A program made the translations under genes and the position numbers. A DNA stretch of 64,000 bases, from positions 62,001 through 126,000 of the forward strand of contig NZ_CAAJGL010000022.1 in the NCBI RefSeq assembly GCF_900996225.1, read 5' to 3'. This document shows, one piece after another, positions 9,065 to 17,171 of the stretch; position 1 is the first letter of the stretch, and each line of letters opens with the position of its first letter. The notes beneath the pieces were generated by a model. It made no database searches and was not told where the DNA came from. It saw only the letters and a list, made by a program, of their open reading frames with translations. Origin of the DNA: Paraburkholderia sp. BCC1884. Lineage in GTDB: Bacteria > Pseudomonadota > Gammaproteobacteria > Burkholderiales > Burkholderiaceae.

Positions 9065-10102
9065 TCACGCGGCCTGATTCGCGGTCATCCTGAAGATGCC
9101 CTGCGCGTTGCCCGCGTCGAAACGCAGGTCGGTTTCCCAACGGCGCGCGTCCTGATCGAACGTCCGCTTGCGCGTGATGAACTCGTAGAACGAGCCCGGC
9201 ACCTCGCGCGTCACGGTGCTGCCATCCATCGCGCGGAATTCACGGCGCACGATATCCGCGCGATACGCGGTCTGGAATACGCGGCCCGAACGCGAGCGCT
9301 CCACTTCCGGTTTCATCGGACGGTCTTTCGCCTTTTCGTCGTCGGACAGTTTGAAGACGTCCGCGACGCGATCGGTGGCGTGATTGAAGGCGTTGCCTTC
9401 GGTGGCGATCCACGCCATTTCCGCCGATTCCTTCAACAATACTTCGTAATCGGCTTCGCGTGGCGTCTCGTGCTGACGCGCGAAGGCGCCGACGATCACC
9501 GGCAGCAACTCATGCGCCGCGTCGAGCGGCAGCACGCCGTCGCGTTCGAGCTCCCACAACTGGCCGGTGGCGCGCGGCGTCAGCGGATCGCGCGAGGCGC
9601 CGATCACGTTCGTCACCGCCTGCTGAAACTCCGTCGAAAAACGCTCAGGGTGCAATTCGCTGACGAAGAATTGCGCGATCTCGTCGGGCGCGTCGTCATG
9701 CGCCCACGCGCGGCCGGTCATGCCAAGGCGGTCGAGCGGATAGCGCCCGTTGATGCTGAAGCCGAGCGGCCTTAGAATGCGCGCAAATGCCGCTTCACCC
9801 GGCGGCAACGCGCCGCTATGCGCCCAACGCACCGTGCGCAACGCACCGTGGTCGAAGTACACGCCACCGCCTGCCGCAAGGGTTTCTTCCGTGTATTGCC
9901 GGCCGTTCGCCGAGCGCGCCAGCAGGTCTTCGAACAACGCCATGTTCATCGCCTGAGCCAGTTCGGCGCGCGTGACGCTGCTGTCTTCCCACTCGTTCAG
10001 AATCTGCGGATGGTTCAATGTCGCGAAGAGCCGCGCGGTTCGTTCAGCGCCCAGCCATTTCAGCAGCAGTTGTTCGACATTCGCATTCTTCACGTTTCGC
10101 AT
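9065..10102 (-). CDS. hglS: 2-oxoadipate dioxygenase/decarboxylase (HglS, DUF1338)
   Basis: A 345-aa DUF1338 protein. The characterised Pseudomonas putida HglS uses Fe(II) and O2 to turn 2-oxoadipate into D-2-hydroxyglutarate in lysine catabolism. Candidate metal and substrate residues here are His85 and Arg89 (FDHGALRTV, the H-x3-R spacing of HglS), His241 (NAFNHATDRV) and Glu307 (SFYEFITRK). The protein is shorter than P. putida HglS (464 aa), so it may belong to another DUF1338 branch. ATG 10102 has AGAGGA seven bases upstream. A YdiJ-type dehydrogenase follows directly, and a LysR gene is divergent. Confidence 0.85.
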   Translation of the reverse strand: MRNVKNANVEQLLLKWLGAERTARLFATLNHPQILNEWEDSSVTRAELAQAMNMALFEDLLARSANGRQYTEETLAAGGGVYFDHGALRTVRWAHSGALPPGEAAFARILRPLGFSINGRYPLDRLGMTGRAWAHDDAPDEIAQFFVSELHPERFSTEFQQAVTNVIGASRDPLTPRATGQLWELERDGVLPLDAAHELLPVIVGAFARQHETPREADYEVLLKESAEMAWIATEGNAFNHATDRVADVFKLSDDEKAKDRPMKPEVERSRSGRVFQTAYRADIVRREFRAMDGSTVTREVPGSFYEFITRKRTFDQDARRWETDLRFDAGNAQGIFRMTANQAA

Positions 10103-10212
10103 TACGGTTCCTCTAAGGCGTACAGGAGCAAGGTAAATGCGTGATTATTCAAATCTGCGGGCCTGCCGTAAAGCGAGATAAAATCGCCACTTGATGCGTT
10201 TTTGGAATCAAC

Positions 10213-11145
10213 GTGCGAAAGTTCAAGATCCCCAGCATGGGTGCGCTGCTCGCTTTCGAGGCCGCCGCACGGCACGAAAGCTTCACGCACGCGGCGCGCG
10301 AGTTGTTCCTCACGGAGAGCGCGGTGTCGCGGCAAGTCAATTCGCTGGAAAACAATCTCGGCGTGCGGCTGTTCGTGCGGGTCAAACAGCGCGTGGTGCT
10401 GACGAAGGCGGGCAAGGTGTACAGCGCGCAAGTGCGGCGCTCGCTGGAACAACTGGACCGCGACACGCTGTCGATCATCGCGCATGGCAGCGGGGGCGGC
10501 TACCTGGAACTGGCCGTGTTGCCGACGTTCGCATCGCAATGGCTGATTCCGCGGCTCGCGGCGTTCAATGCGCACTACCCGGACGTGCGCGTGAACATGG
10601 GCGTGCGCACCGGCACCTTTCCCTTCACCGACACGCACTTCGAAGCGGCGATCCACTACGGCAAACCCACCTGGCCGGGAACGTCAGCGGATTTTCTGTT
10701 CAGCGAAGAGGTCGTACCGGTCTGCACCGCGAGTCTGCTGAAGCGGCCCGTCGAGCACGCGGCCGATCTGCTGGACTATCCGCTTCTGCACTCGACCACG
10801 CGGCCGGATGCCTGGGCAACCTGGTTCGAAGACCTCGGCGTCGACGACAATCGCACCATGCAAGGCGTGCGCTATGAACTGCACACCATGCTGATCAGCG
10901 CCGCAGCAGCGGGTCTCGGGATCGCGCTGGTGCCGCGTTTTTTCGTCGAGACGCAACTCGAACAACTCGGGCTCACGATTCCACTGCACACGCCCGCCGT
11001 CGCCGACGCCGGGTACTACCTCGTTTATCCGACCGAGTCGAGCCACGGTAAGCCGCTGGCGAGTTTTCGCGAGTGGTTGTTGCAGGAAGCGGCGTCTTAT
11101 AGCGCGATCAATCCCGAGTTGGGCGGCGATCCTGATGGAGCCTGA
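10213..11145 (+). CDS. LysR-family regulator, GcvA-like, divergent from hglS
   Basis: A 310-aa LysR-type regulator with a GTG start. The winged helix is at residues ~8-65 (FEAAARHESFTHAARELFLT, ESAVSRQVNSLENNLGVRLF), followed by a periplasmic-binding-like effector domain. Its sequence style (LPTFASQWLIPRLAAF, DAWATWFEDLG) is that of the GcvA/AmpR subgroup. It sits 110 bp from the hglS start in divergent orientation, which makes it the likely regulator of hglS and the dehydrogenase gene. The inducer is unknown; 2-oxoadipate or D-2-hydroxyglutarate are guesses. Confidence 0.9.
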   Translation: MRKFKIPSMGALLAFEAAARHESFTHAARELFLTESAVSRQVNSLENNLGVRLFVRVKQRVVLTKAGKVYSAQVRRSLEQLDRDTLSIIAHGSGGGYLELAVLPTFASQWLIPRLAAFNAHYPDVRVNMGVRTGTFPFTDTHFEAAIHYGKPTWPGTSADFLFSEEVVPVCTASLLKRPVEHAADLLDYPLLHSTTRPDAWATWFEDLGVDDNRTMQGVRYELHTMLISAAAAGLGIALVPRFFVETQLEQLGLTIPLHTPAVADAGYYLVYPTESSHGKPLASFREWLLQEAASYSAINPELGGDPDGA

Positions 11146-11169
11146 GCGGCGGCAGCTGAAGCCGACGCA

Positions 11170-12303
11170 CTAAGCCCCGGCTTGCTCGCGCGCCTGCGCG
11201 AGCGCGCTGAGATTGCCTTCGCCGAAACCGTGATGGCCTTGGCGCTGGACGATCTCGAAGAAAATTTCCCCACTGCCCCGGCGTACAAAGGTCTGGAAAA
11301 ACAGCAGCGGTACGCCGTCGGCGCCGATCTCGCCATCCACCAGCACATGCGTGCGCCTGAGCCGCTCGACGTCGAGCCCATGACCCGGCAGCCGCGCGTC
11401 GAGTTGCGCGTAGTAGCGCGACGGCGGTTCGACGAATTCGACGCCGTTCGCGAGCAACTGCTCGACGCACGCGAAGATGTCGTCCGTGGCGAGCGCGATA
11501 TGTTGCACGCCTTCGCCCGGATGATCGGGCAGATATTCGTGCATCAGATGAGTCCGGCGCGTGCCTTCTTCGTACAAGGGCACGCGGATCGCGCCGCATG
11601 GGGACACCATCACGCGCGATTCCGCCGACACATGCCAGTTCGCATGCAACTCGTGAATCTCACGGAAGTTGAGCAGGTCGCGATAAAAGTCGAGCCATTC
11701 CTGCATGCGGCCCTCGCCGACCGTTTGCGTCAGATGGTCCACGGCGACAAGGCCAGTGCCCGCGTGACTCAGGTCGGCGTGCGCCGTGTCGATCTCGACC
11801 GGCCGGAAGTCGATGTCGAAGATCGAGATATCGCCGAGACCGCCGCGCTGGCCGCCGCGTCCGCGCCAACGGTCGACGAAATAGATGTGCGAGTCGCCAA
11901 TGCCCTGGATGGCCGGAATCAGTAATTCGCCCACGCCGAGCTTTTCGCCTTCGAAGGCCCACGCGCCGAGTTCGATCGCGCGGTCGAAGGCGCGCTGCGC
12001 GTCGGCCACACGAATGCCGATCGCGCAGATGCCTGCGCCGTATTCCTCGGCATAGCGCGCCGCGAAAGAATCCGGCTCGGCGTTGATGAGAAACTGCATC
12101 TCGCCCTGGCGATACAGCGTGACGTCCTTGCTGATATGACGCGCAATCGCCTTGAAGCCGAGTTTGACGAAAGTCGCGCCGAGTCCCTGCGGGTCGCGCG
12201 AGGCGAACTCCACGAATTCGAGGCCGGCGGTGCCGAGCGGATTGTGCTCAGGCGCCGACACGGCGCGCAGCGCGGCGTCTGGAGTGGGCAAGTCGCTGGG
12301 CAT
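11170..12303 (-). CDS. hppD: 4-hydroxyphenylpyruvate dioxygenase
   Basis: A 377-aa VOC-fold Fe(II) dioxygenase that converts 4-hydroxyphenylpyruvate to homogentisate in tyrosine degradation. The N-terminal VOC domain (residues ~25-150) precedes the catalytic one. Iron ligands are visible as His190 (VAVDHLTQTV), His268 (GEGVQHIALATDD) and Glu350 (GEIFFEIVQRQG). Length is normal. The start at 12303 has AAGGAGA six bases upstream. The stop lies 24 bp from the stop of the convergent LysR gene. No homogentisate dioxygenase gene is in the window. Confidence 0.96.
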   Translation of the reverse strand: MPSDLPTPDAALRAVSAPEHNPLGTAGLEFVEFASRDPQGLGATFVKLGFKAIARHISKDVTLYRQGEMQFLINAEPDSFAARYAEEYGAGICAIGIRVADAQRAFDRAIELGAWAFEGEKLGVGELLIPAIQGIGDSHIYFVDRWRGRGGQRGGLGDISIFDIDFRPVEIDTAHADLSHAGTGLVAVDHLTQTVGEGRMQEWLDFYRDLLNFREIHELHANWHVSAESRVMVSPCGAIRVPLYEEGTRRTHLMHEYLPDHPGEGVQHIALATDDIFACVEQLLANGVEFVEPPSRYYAQLDARLPGHGLDVERLRRTHVLVDGEIGADGVPLLFFQTFVRRGSGEIFFEIVQRQGHHGFGEGNLSALAQAREQAGA

Positions 12304-12471
12304 GGCAATCTCCTTGTACAGTCTTTCGACGCTGTGTGCGGTGCATCAGATATACGCTGCCGCGATGTGCGCCGCAGCAACGCAGCAGGCGCGACGGCAT
12401 TTGCACCGTGTTTGTACACCGGCTCACCGCGCCTTCGCAACCTTCATTTTGTACTGAATGGTTCACAGACG

Positions 12472-13476
12472 TTAAATCTGCGCCGGCTTGCTACGCCGCC
12501 GCTCGCGCGTGCCTTTGGGTCTGACAGCCGACTTGCCTGCAACAGACGCCATGCGCTGCTGCGCCACCTCGCGAACCGCCTCGATAAAAGCCCGTCCCAC
12601 CGGCGAAGGCTGCGTATCGGAGCGGCGGATCAGACCGACCGGCTCGTCCGTCCCGGTGAACGGCAACGGCAAACGTACCAGCATGCCGTGCGCCAGTTCG
12701 TATTCCACGGCGCACAAGGGCACGAACCAGACCGCGTCGTTCTCGAGCGTCAACGCGCGGCCCGTGGACACCGACAGCACTTCGACAAAAGCCGATAACG
12801 GCGGCACGCCCCACGCACTCAGCAAACTGTCCGCCGATTGCCGGATCAGCGTGCCGAACGGCGGCAGGACGACCGGGAAATCGTCCAGCGACGTAACCGG
12901 CAGAGCCGCGCCAAGCGCCAGGGGATGCCCGGTGCGCACCACGGCGATCAACGGCTCACTGAACAGTTGCTCGAAGCTGAGGCCGACCATACGCTCAGGA
13001 TCGGCCAGACGTCCGATGGCGAATTCGATCGTGCCCGCTTTAAGGCGCTCGAGCAATTCGGGGTTGGCACCGGTTGCAAGCCGCACGATCACGCGCGGCC
13101 ACAGCGTGGCGAAGCGCTTCAGCACCGGCGGCATCAGCGCGGCGGCGACGGTCGGCAGAATGCCGATTTCGAGCGTGGCGGCCGTCGCGCCTTCCGCGCG
13201 CGCCAGCAAATCGACGCCCTGCCGCAACGCGCTGACACAGGCGCTCGCGTGCGGCATGAAAAGCTGCCCTTCGCGGGTCGGCATGGCGCCGTGCCGGCCG
13301 CGTTCGAACAGCTTCACGCCGAGAATCGCCTCGAGTTCGGCAACGGTCTTGGAGACCGCGGGCTGGGTGATCGACAGGCTGTCGGCGGCGCGCTGGACGC
13401 TGCCGAACTGGGCTACGGCCAGAAAGCACTGGAGGTGACGGAATTTGACGCGGCTGTCCGCGAGGCTGCGTTGCAT
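12472..13476 (-). CDS. pcaQ: PcaQ, LysR-type activator of protocatechuate genes
   Basis: A 334-aa LysR regulator. The winged helix is at residues ~10-70 (FRHLQCFLAVAQFGSVQRAA, SITQPAVSKTVAELEAILGV), followed by a long effector domain. The divergent position in front of pcaHG and the sequence style fit PcaQ, which activates pca genes in response to beta-carboxymuconate derivatives. The C-terminus has an extra basic tail (RPKGTRERRRSKPAQ). A dyad (ATAAC-N5-GTTAT) overlaps the start codon, consistent with autorepression. hppD lies downstream on the same strand after 168 bp and may or may not be co-transcribed. Confidence 0.88.
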   Translation of the reverse strand: MQRSLADSRVKFRHLQCFLAVAQFGSVQRAADSLSITQPAVSKTVAELEAILGVKLFERGRHGAMPTREGQLFMPHASACVSALRQGVDLLARAEGATAATLEIGILPTVAAALMPPVLKRFATLWPRVIVRLATGANPELLERLKAGTIEFAIGRLADPERMVGLSFEQLFSEPLIAVVRTGHPLALGAALPVTSLDDFPVVLPPFGTLIRQSADSLLSAWGVPPLSAFVEVLSVSTGRALTLENDAVWFVPLCAVEYELAHGMLVRLPLPFTGTDEPVGLIRRSDTQPSPVGRAFIEAVREVAQQRMASVAGKSAVRPKGTRERRRSKPAQI

Positions 13477-13489
13477 AACGTCAGGTTAT
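13475..13489. promoter_or_regulatory. Candidate PcaQ operator overlapping the pcaQ start
   Basis: ATAAC and GTTAT arms are separated by GTCAG, giving a T-N11-A LysR box. Known PcaQ sites have the form ATAACC-N4-GGTTAA, so this is a close but shorter-spaced variant. Its position over the pcaQ start codon suits autoregulation. Confidence 0.5.
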
Positions 13490-13516
13490 ACGAAAAGGGC
13501 GAAAACGTCATTTTGC

Positions 13517-13531
13517 ATAACCGCTCGGGTT
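13517..13531. promoter_or_regulatory. Second candidate PcaQ half-palindrome upstream of pcaH
   Basis: ATAACC followed by GCTC and GGGTT resembles the reported ATAACC-N4-GGTTAA motif with one extra spacer base. It lies 54 bp before the pcaH start, where an activator would contact RNA polymerase. Confidence 0.45.
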
Positions 13532-13584
13532 GGATAAAGTCACTTTCATAAACCGTATCCCACAATTCCCCGAAGGAGACAGAA

Positions 13585-14289
13585 ATGGACGAGTCCTTTC
13601 TCACCGCGCGCGACTTCGCGTCCCACCCCGAATACGTCTATCCTGGCTACGGTTCGTCGGTTAAACGTGGCCCGACGCGTCCGCTGATTCCGCTGAAGGA
13701 AAAACTGCGCGACCAGCGCGTGCCGGTCTACGGCACCGAAGACCTCGGCGCGCTCGATCACGACCTGACACGCAATGCCGTGCGCAACGGCGAGCCGCTG
13801 GGAGAACGCATCATCGTGACGGGCCGCGTGCTCGACGAAGGCGGCCGCCCGGTGCGCAATACGCTGGTCGAAATCTGGCAGGCGAACGCCGCCGGCCGCT
13901 ACGTGCACAAGGCCGACCAGCACGACGCGCCGCTCGATCCGAATTTTCTTGGCGCGGGCCGCTGCATCACCGACGACGAAGGCCGTTATCGCTTTCTGAC
14001 GATCAAACCCGGCGCGTATCCGTGGGGCAATCACCCGAACGCCTGGCGCCCGAACCATATTCACTTCTCGCTGTTCGGCGACCATTTCGGCTCGCGCCTC
14101 GTCACGCAGATGTATTTCCCCGGCGACCCGCTGCTGGCGTTCGATCCGATTTTCCAGGGCACGCCGGAACAGGCGCGTGACCGCCTGATCGCGAATTTCT
14201 CGCTCGACACCACACAAGAGGCCTATGCGCTCGGCTATGACTTCGACATCGTGCTGCGCGGCCGCAACGAAACGCCGATGGAGCGCTAA
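13585..14289 (+). CDS. pcaH: Protocatechuate 3,4-dioxygenase beta subunit
   Basis: A 234-aa subunit that carries the active-site Fe(III) of the intradiol dioxygenase converting protocatechuate to 3-carboxy-cis,cis-muconate. Ligands read directly as Tyr106 (AAGRYVHKA), Tyr145 (KPGAYPWGN), His158 and His160 (RPNHIHFSLFG). GAAGGAG precedes the ATG by about eight bases. pcaG starts three bases after its stop, so the two form one operon with PcaQ upstream. Other pca genes (pcaB, pcaC, pcaD) are not in the window. Confidence 0.97.
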   Translation: MDESFLTARDFASHPEYVYPGYGSSVKRGPTRPLIPLKEKLRDQRVPVYGTEDLGALDHDLTRNAVRNGEPLGERIIVTGRVLDEGGRPVRNTLVEIWQANAAGRYVHKADQHDAPLDPNFLGAGRCITDDEGRYRFLTIKPGAYPWGNHPNAWRPNHIHFSLFGDHFGSRLVTQMYFPGDPLLAFDPIFQGTPEQARDRLIANFSLDTTQEAYALGYDFDIVLRGRNETPMER

Positions 14290-14292
14290 GCC

Positions 14293-14880
14293 ATGACCAC
14301 TTTCAAGCAAACGCCTTCGCAAACCGTCGGACCTTACTTCGCCTACGGCCTGTGCCCGCAGCAATACGATTTCGACTTCAAGAGCCTGTTCACGCCGGTT
14401 CTGGCTGACCGCGAAGCGGCCGGCGAGCACATCACGATCGTCGGCCAGCTTTTCGACGGCGACGGCAAGGTGATCGGCGACGCCATGCTCGAAGTGTCGC
14501 AAGTGGACGCGGACGGCCGCTATCCGGCATCGCGCGAGGAGATTCTGAAGTCGGGTTTTCGCGGTTTCGCGCGCGTCGGGACGGGAACGGACCCGCACAA
14601 GCGCTTTGTCGTGGAGACGGTGAAGCCGGGCTGCGCCAGCCCGGATGAAGCGCCGCACCTGAACGTGATCGTGACGATGCGCGGCATGCTGCTGCACACC
14701 TTCACGCGCATCTATTTCGAGGACGAAGCCGAAGCGAACGCTCGCGACGCCGTGCTCGCAGCAGTGCCGACCGACCGGCGTGACACGCTGATCGCAAGAC
14801 GCGAACCGAATACGGCCAACGTCTACCGGTTCGATATTCATATGCAGGGCGACAGGGAAACCGTGTTTTTCGACCTGTGA
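14293..14880 (+). CDS. pcaG: Protocatechuate 3,4-dioxygenase alpha subunit
   Basis: A 195-aa alpha subunit, structurally similar to PcaH but without the iron ligand set; it completes the substrate pocket. Recognisable stretches are TPSQTVGPYFAYGL near the N-terminus and PHLNVIVTMRGMLLHTFTRI near residue 115-135. It starts three bases after the pcaH stop with only a weak ribosome site, which suggests translational coupling. A Rho-independent terminator follows at 14966. Confidence 0.97.
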   Translation: MTTFKQTPSQTVGPYFAYGLCPQQYDFDFKSLFTPVLADREAAGEHITIVGQLFDGDGKVIGDAMLEVSQVDADGRYPASREEILKSGFRGFARVGTGTDPHKRFVVETVKPGCASPDEAPHLNVIVTMRGMLLHTFTRIYFEDEAEANARDAVLAAVPTDRRDTLIARREPNTANVYRFDIHMQGDRETVFFDL

Positions 14881-14965
14881 ATAGATTTTCTATACTTTCA
14901 CCAAGCTTTCAACTAGACTGAAATTGATCCGTCTGGCGACTGGATCGCAATACTCCAAGTAGTTG

Positions 14966-14990
14966 AGCCCGCCTTGTGCGGGCTTTTTTT
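14966..14990 (+). terminator. Rho-independent terminator of pcaHG
   Basis: AGCCCGC and GCGGGCT pair around a CTTGT loop and are followed by a T-run. It lies 86 bp after the pcaG stop. Confidence 0.9.
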
Positions 14991-15041
14991 CGCTTGCGTG
15001 TCAATCTGGATGCCGAAGCGATTCGGTATTCCCCGCCCTCA

Positions 15042-15305
15042 TTAACAGCGGAAGTGATCGATGTTCTGTCCGGCGTAAATCGCGCGCGCTAGCCAGTCGG
15101 GTTTGTCGCCACGGCCGTCCCATGTATTACCGTAGGCGTCGCGGTACATCACGGCGCGGGTGGCGGCGGCATCGGCTTCGATCGCCTCAGCGAGCGCTTC
15201 CATCGAAATGCCATATTCGTCCATCCGTCGGCGTATCCAGACGATCAGGCGCTCACGCGCATTCCCGTCGAAGTCGAGTTGCCCTTGTTCTTCTCGCTCT
15301 TTCAT
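15042..15305 (-). CDS. Short H-NS-family nucleoid protein
   Basis: An 87-aa protein. The C-terminal half carries the H-NS-type AT-hook-like core (GNTWDGRGDKPDWLARAI, compare W-x-GRG-x-x-P-x-W), ending in AGQNIDHFRC. The N-terminal half is short and charged (NARERLIVWIRRRMDEYG), too small for the usual long dimerisation helix, so it may bind DNA as a small dimer or act with another H-NS protein. The start at 15305 lacks a clear ribosome site. The neighbouring minus-strand terminator at 15343 isolates it from upstream transcription. Confidence 0.75.
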   Translation of the reverse strand: MKEREEQGQLDFDGNARERLIVWIRRRMDEYGISMEALAEAIEADAAATRAVMYRDAYGNTWDGRGDKPDWLARAIYAGQNIDHFRC

Positions 15306-15342
15306 AACGTACCGGTATCGCGGCTCATAATGCGCGCATTAG

Positions 15343-15377
15343 AAAAAACAAAGGCTTCGCGAAACAACGCGAAGCCT
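15343..15377 (-). terminator. Strong minus-strand terminator
   Basis: AGGCTTCGCG and CGCGAAGCCT form a perfect 10-bp stem (15352-15361 with 15368-15377). Read on the minus strand the stem is followed by TTTGTTTTTTC; there is no T-run on the plus side. No protein gene on the minus strand ends here, so it implies a non-coding transcript from the right. Confidence 0.85.
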
Positions 15378-15552
15378 ATGCGCGATTCAGATAGGTCGAG
15401 TGCCAGGCGAACCCACGATTTCGCCCGATACGACCTGAATCGCACCTTGAAATCATGCCCAACCAAATTGGGAACTGGGGGAACGTAGGCAAGCGGCTCG
15501 AATCGCGCCCGTGTCTTGCACCTCGTTGCGGTGAGGCTGCTTCTGCATAGGG
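15343..15552 (-). ncRNA. Candidate structured small RNA, unknown family
   Basis: On the minus strand an extended -10 box (TGCTAGAAT, TAGAAT at 15564-15559) is followed by about 210 nt with strong folding and the terminator at 15343-15377. The main stem pairs 15383-15398 with 15431-15442 (CGATTC and AGGTCG halves with one bulge) and encloses a 7-bp hairpin (15405-15411 with 15420-15426). A second segment, 15500-15508, is a perfect 9-base complement of 15380-15388 and competes with the first, so two folds are possible. The only overlapping reading frame has no family resemblance. No clear -35 box is visible. I could not match it to a known RNA. Confidence 0.55.
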
Positions 15553-15732
15553 AAAGCAATTCTAGCATCCAATTTCTTTTGCCTGCAGTAGCGAAATGGC
15601 TTGTTCAGCGTATCGCTCAATTCAATTCTTTTAAGTTAATTCGACTCTTGTTCTACAGGTCAATAAGCGTAGAGCTAGCGTCCCCGTGCTATGTTCCCGG
15701 AATCAAAATCCGAATGCACGAGACCCGCCATC

Positions 15733-16368
15733 ATGTCCGCCTCGACCGCCAGCCTCACGATTCTCGTCGCGTTGTTGCTGGGCGCAATGAGTCCAGGTCC
15801 AAGCTTTGTGATCGTCGCCCGCAATGCAATCGGCCTTTCGCGCGGCGACGGTCTCGCCACGGCGTTGGGCATGGGCATCGGCGGCGTGTTCTTCAGCGGG
15901 ATCGCGCTGCTCGGTCTCTATACGCTGCTGGCCACCGTCGAATGGCTTTACGTCGGCCTGAAGGTGGCGGGCGGCCTTTATCTGATCTATCTGGCGTCGA
16001 AAATCTGGCGCGGCGCGGCAAAGCCGCTCGCATTCGACGCCTCGCAAACTGCCTCGACGAATCCGCGCAAATCGTTCTGGATTGGCTTGAGCACGCAACT
16101 CAGCAATCCGAAGACCGCGGTCTACTACGGCAGTATTTTTGCGGCGCTGCTGCCGCAACATCCGCCACTGTGGTGCTACTTCGCGCTGCCGCCCGCGATC
16201 TTCGCCATCGAAGCCGGTTGGTACACGATGGTGGCACTGTGTTTTTCGAGCAAACGACCACGCGACGTCTATCTGCGCTGGAAGGCCTGGATCGATCGCG
16301 TGGCAGCAAGCGCCGTCGCCGCGCTCGGACTGCGCCTGATCCTCACCGCACACAAAGTGGGCATCTGA
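15733..16368 (+). CDS. LysE/RhtB-family amino acid exporter
   Basis: A 211-aa inner-membrane protein with about six hydrophobic segments. The N-terminal family signature LLGAMSPGPSFVIVARNAI and the following glycine-rich GLATALGMGIGG match LysE/RhtB exporters, which move amino acids or homoserine lactones out of the cell. The substrate cannot be told from sequence. ATG 15733 starts the conserved part; the longer reading from 15691 adds a hydrophilic leader. The gene appears monocistronic. Confidence 0.9.
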   Translation: MSASTASLTILVALLLGAMSPGPSFVIVARNAIGLSRGDGLATALGMGIGGVFFSGIALLGLYTLLATVEWLYVGLKVAGGLYLIYLASKIWRGAAKPLAFDASQTASTNPRKSFWIGLSTQLSNPKTAVYYGSIFAALLPQHPPLWCYFALPPAIFAIEAGWYTMVALCFSSKRPRDVYLRWKAWIDRVAASAVAALGLRLILTAHKVGI

Positions 16369-16674
16369 ATCGGCGCCATCGGCACAGTTTGAATTGCCGC
16401 CGAGCCGAGCCGCGCGGCCCGGCAGGCACCGACTCCAAGTCGCGTCTGCATGCGTTGAACACCTGCGCGCCGGGCTGCCAATAAAAAAGTTACAAGATAA
16501 GTATTGACGCTGCGGTACCGCCCCGGTTAATGTTGCGTCCGAAGTTCAAGAAGTTCGATTGCTGTTCATCAATGTCTCGCTCTCTCAGCGGTATTCGTTG
16601 TCCTCTCCCTCCTTGACGCTTCAAGCGCTCTTTTCTTAGAGCATATTTTTCTATTTTTACCTCAAGGATTCTTC
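16369..16674. other. Long leader and promoter region of the cold-shock gene
   Basis: No gene is seen here. The right-hand ~140 bases are probably the cspA 5' untranslated region, which in this family folds in a temperature-dependent way. It becomes T-rich near 16620-16665. Confidence 0.45.
16504..16532 (+). promoter_or_regulatory. Possible promoter of the cold-shock gene
   Basis: TTGACG (16504-16509) is a good -35 match; the -10 at a 17-base spacing (TTAATG) is poor. The distance to the ATG would give a ~140-nt leader, as in other csp genes. Low confidence. Confidence 0.3.
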
Positions 16675-16878
16675 ATGGATACCGGTACCGTTAAGTGGTT
16701 CAACGACAGCAAAGGCTTTGGCTTCATCACCCCGGACAAGGGCGGCGACGACCTGTTCGCACACTTCTCCGAAATCAGCGCAGACGGCTTCAAGACGCTC
16801 GCTGAAAATCAGAAGGTGAGCTTCGAAACGAAGCAAGGCCCGAAGGGTCTGCAAGCGGCTAACATCAAGCCGCTGTAA
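16675..16878 (+). CDS. cspA: CspA-family cold-shock protein
   Basis: A 67-aa OB-fold nucleic-acid chaperone. RNP1 (KGFGFITP) and RNP2-like (DLFAHFS) motifs are intact, and the length is standard. AAGGA lies eight bases before the ATG. It binds single-stranded RNA and DNA and melts mRNA secondary structure; several paralogues are usual, and only some are cold-induced. The long leader suggests temperature control here. A small stem-loop follows the gene, then a 74-aa gene of unknown function. Confidence 0.95.
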   Translation: MDTGTVKWFNDSKGFGFITPDKGGDDLFAHFSEISADGFKTLAENQKVSFETKQGPKGLQAANIKPL

Positions 16879-16893
16879 GTTTGAAGGGCTCGG

Positions 16894-16909
16894 TGTCCGG
16901 CAACGGACA
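16894..16909 (+). terminator. Stem-loop after cspA, weak terminator candidate
   Basis: TGTCCG and CGGACA pair around a GCAA tetraloop 15 bases after the cspA stop. There is no T-run, so it may protect the 3' end rather than terminate. Confidence 0.35.
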
Positions 16910-17171
16910 TCGGGCTGCAGCGACAATCCTCGCGGAGCTTCGTCTCCCACAGTTGGCGCGCGAATCGCTTTATTGGCTGCATACATTTCAGCAGCCTGCC
17001 TAAGCGCCAAACGCCTCGTTGCACCTCATTCTCCCCTCCGGCTTCAACGCCCATTTTTCGCTTTCCGACTGCGTCAGAATTCAGCTCGCAATGGCTCGAA
17101 TCAGCTCGTCCGCGTGACTCGCATAAGAGATCGCACGGCTGCGCGCACTCGAACAAACATTAAAAAATAAA

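Noticed and set aside
15302..15568. An 88-codon minus-strand frame covering the candidate small RNA
   Set aside because: It has no recognisable domain and runs through the terminator stem, so a non-coding RNA explains the region better.
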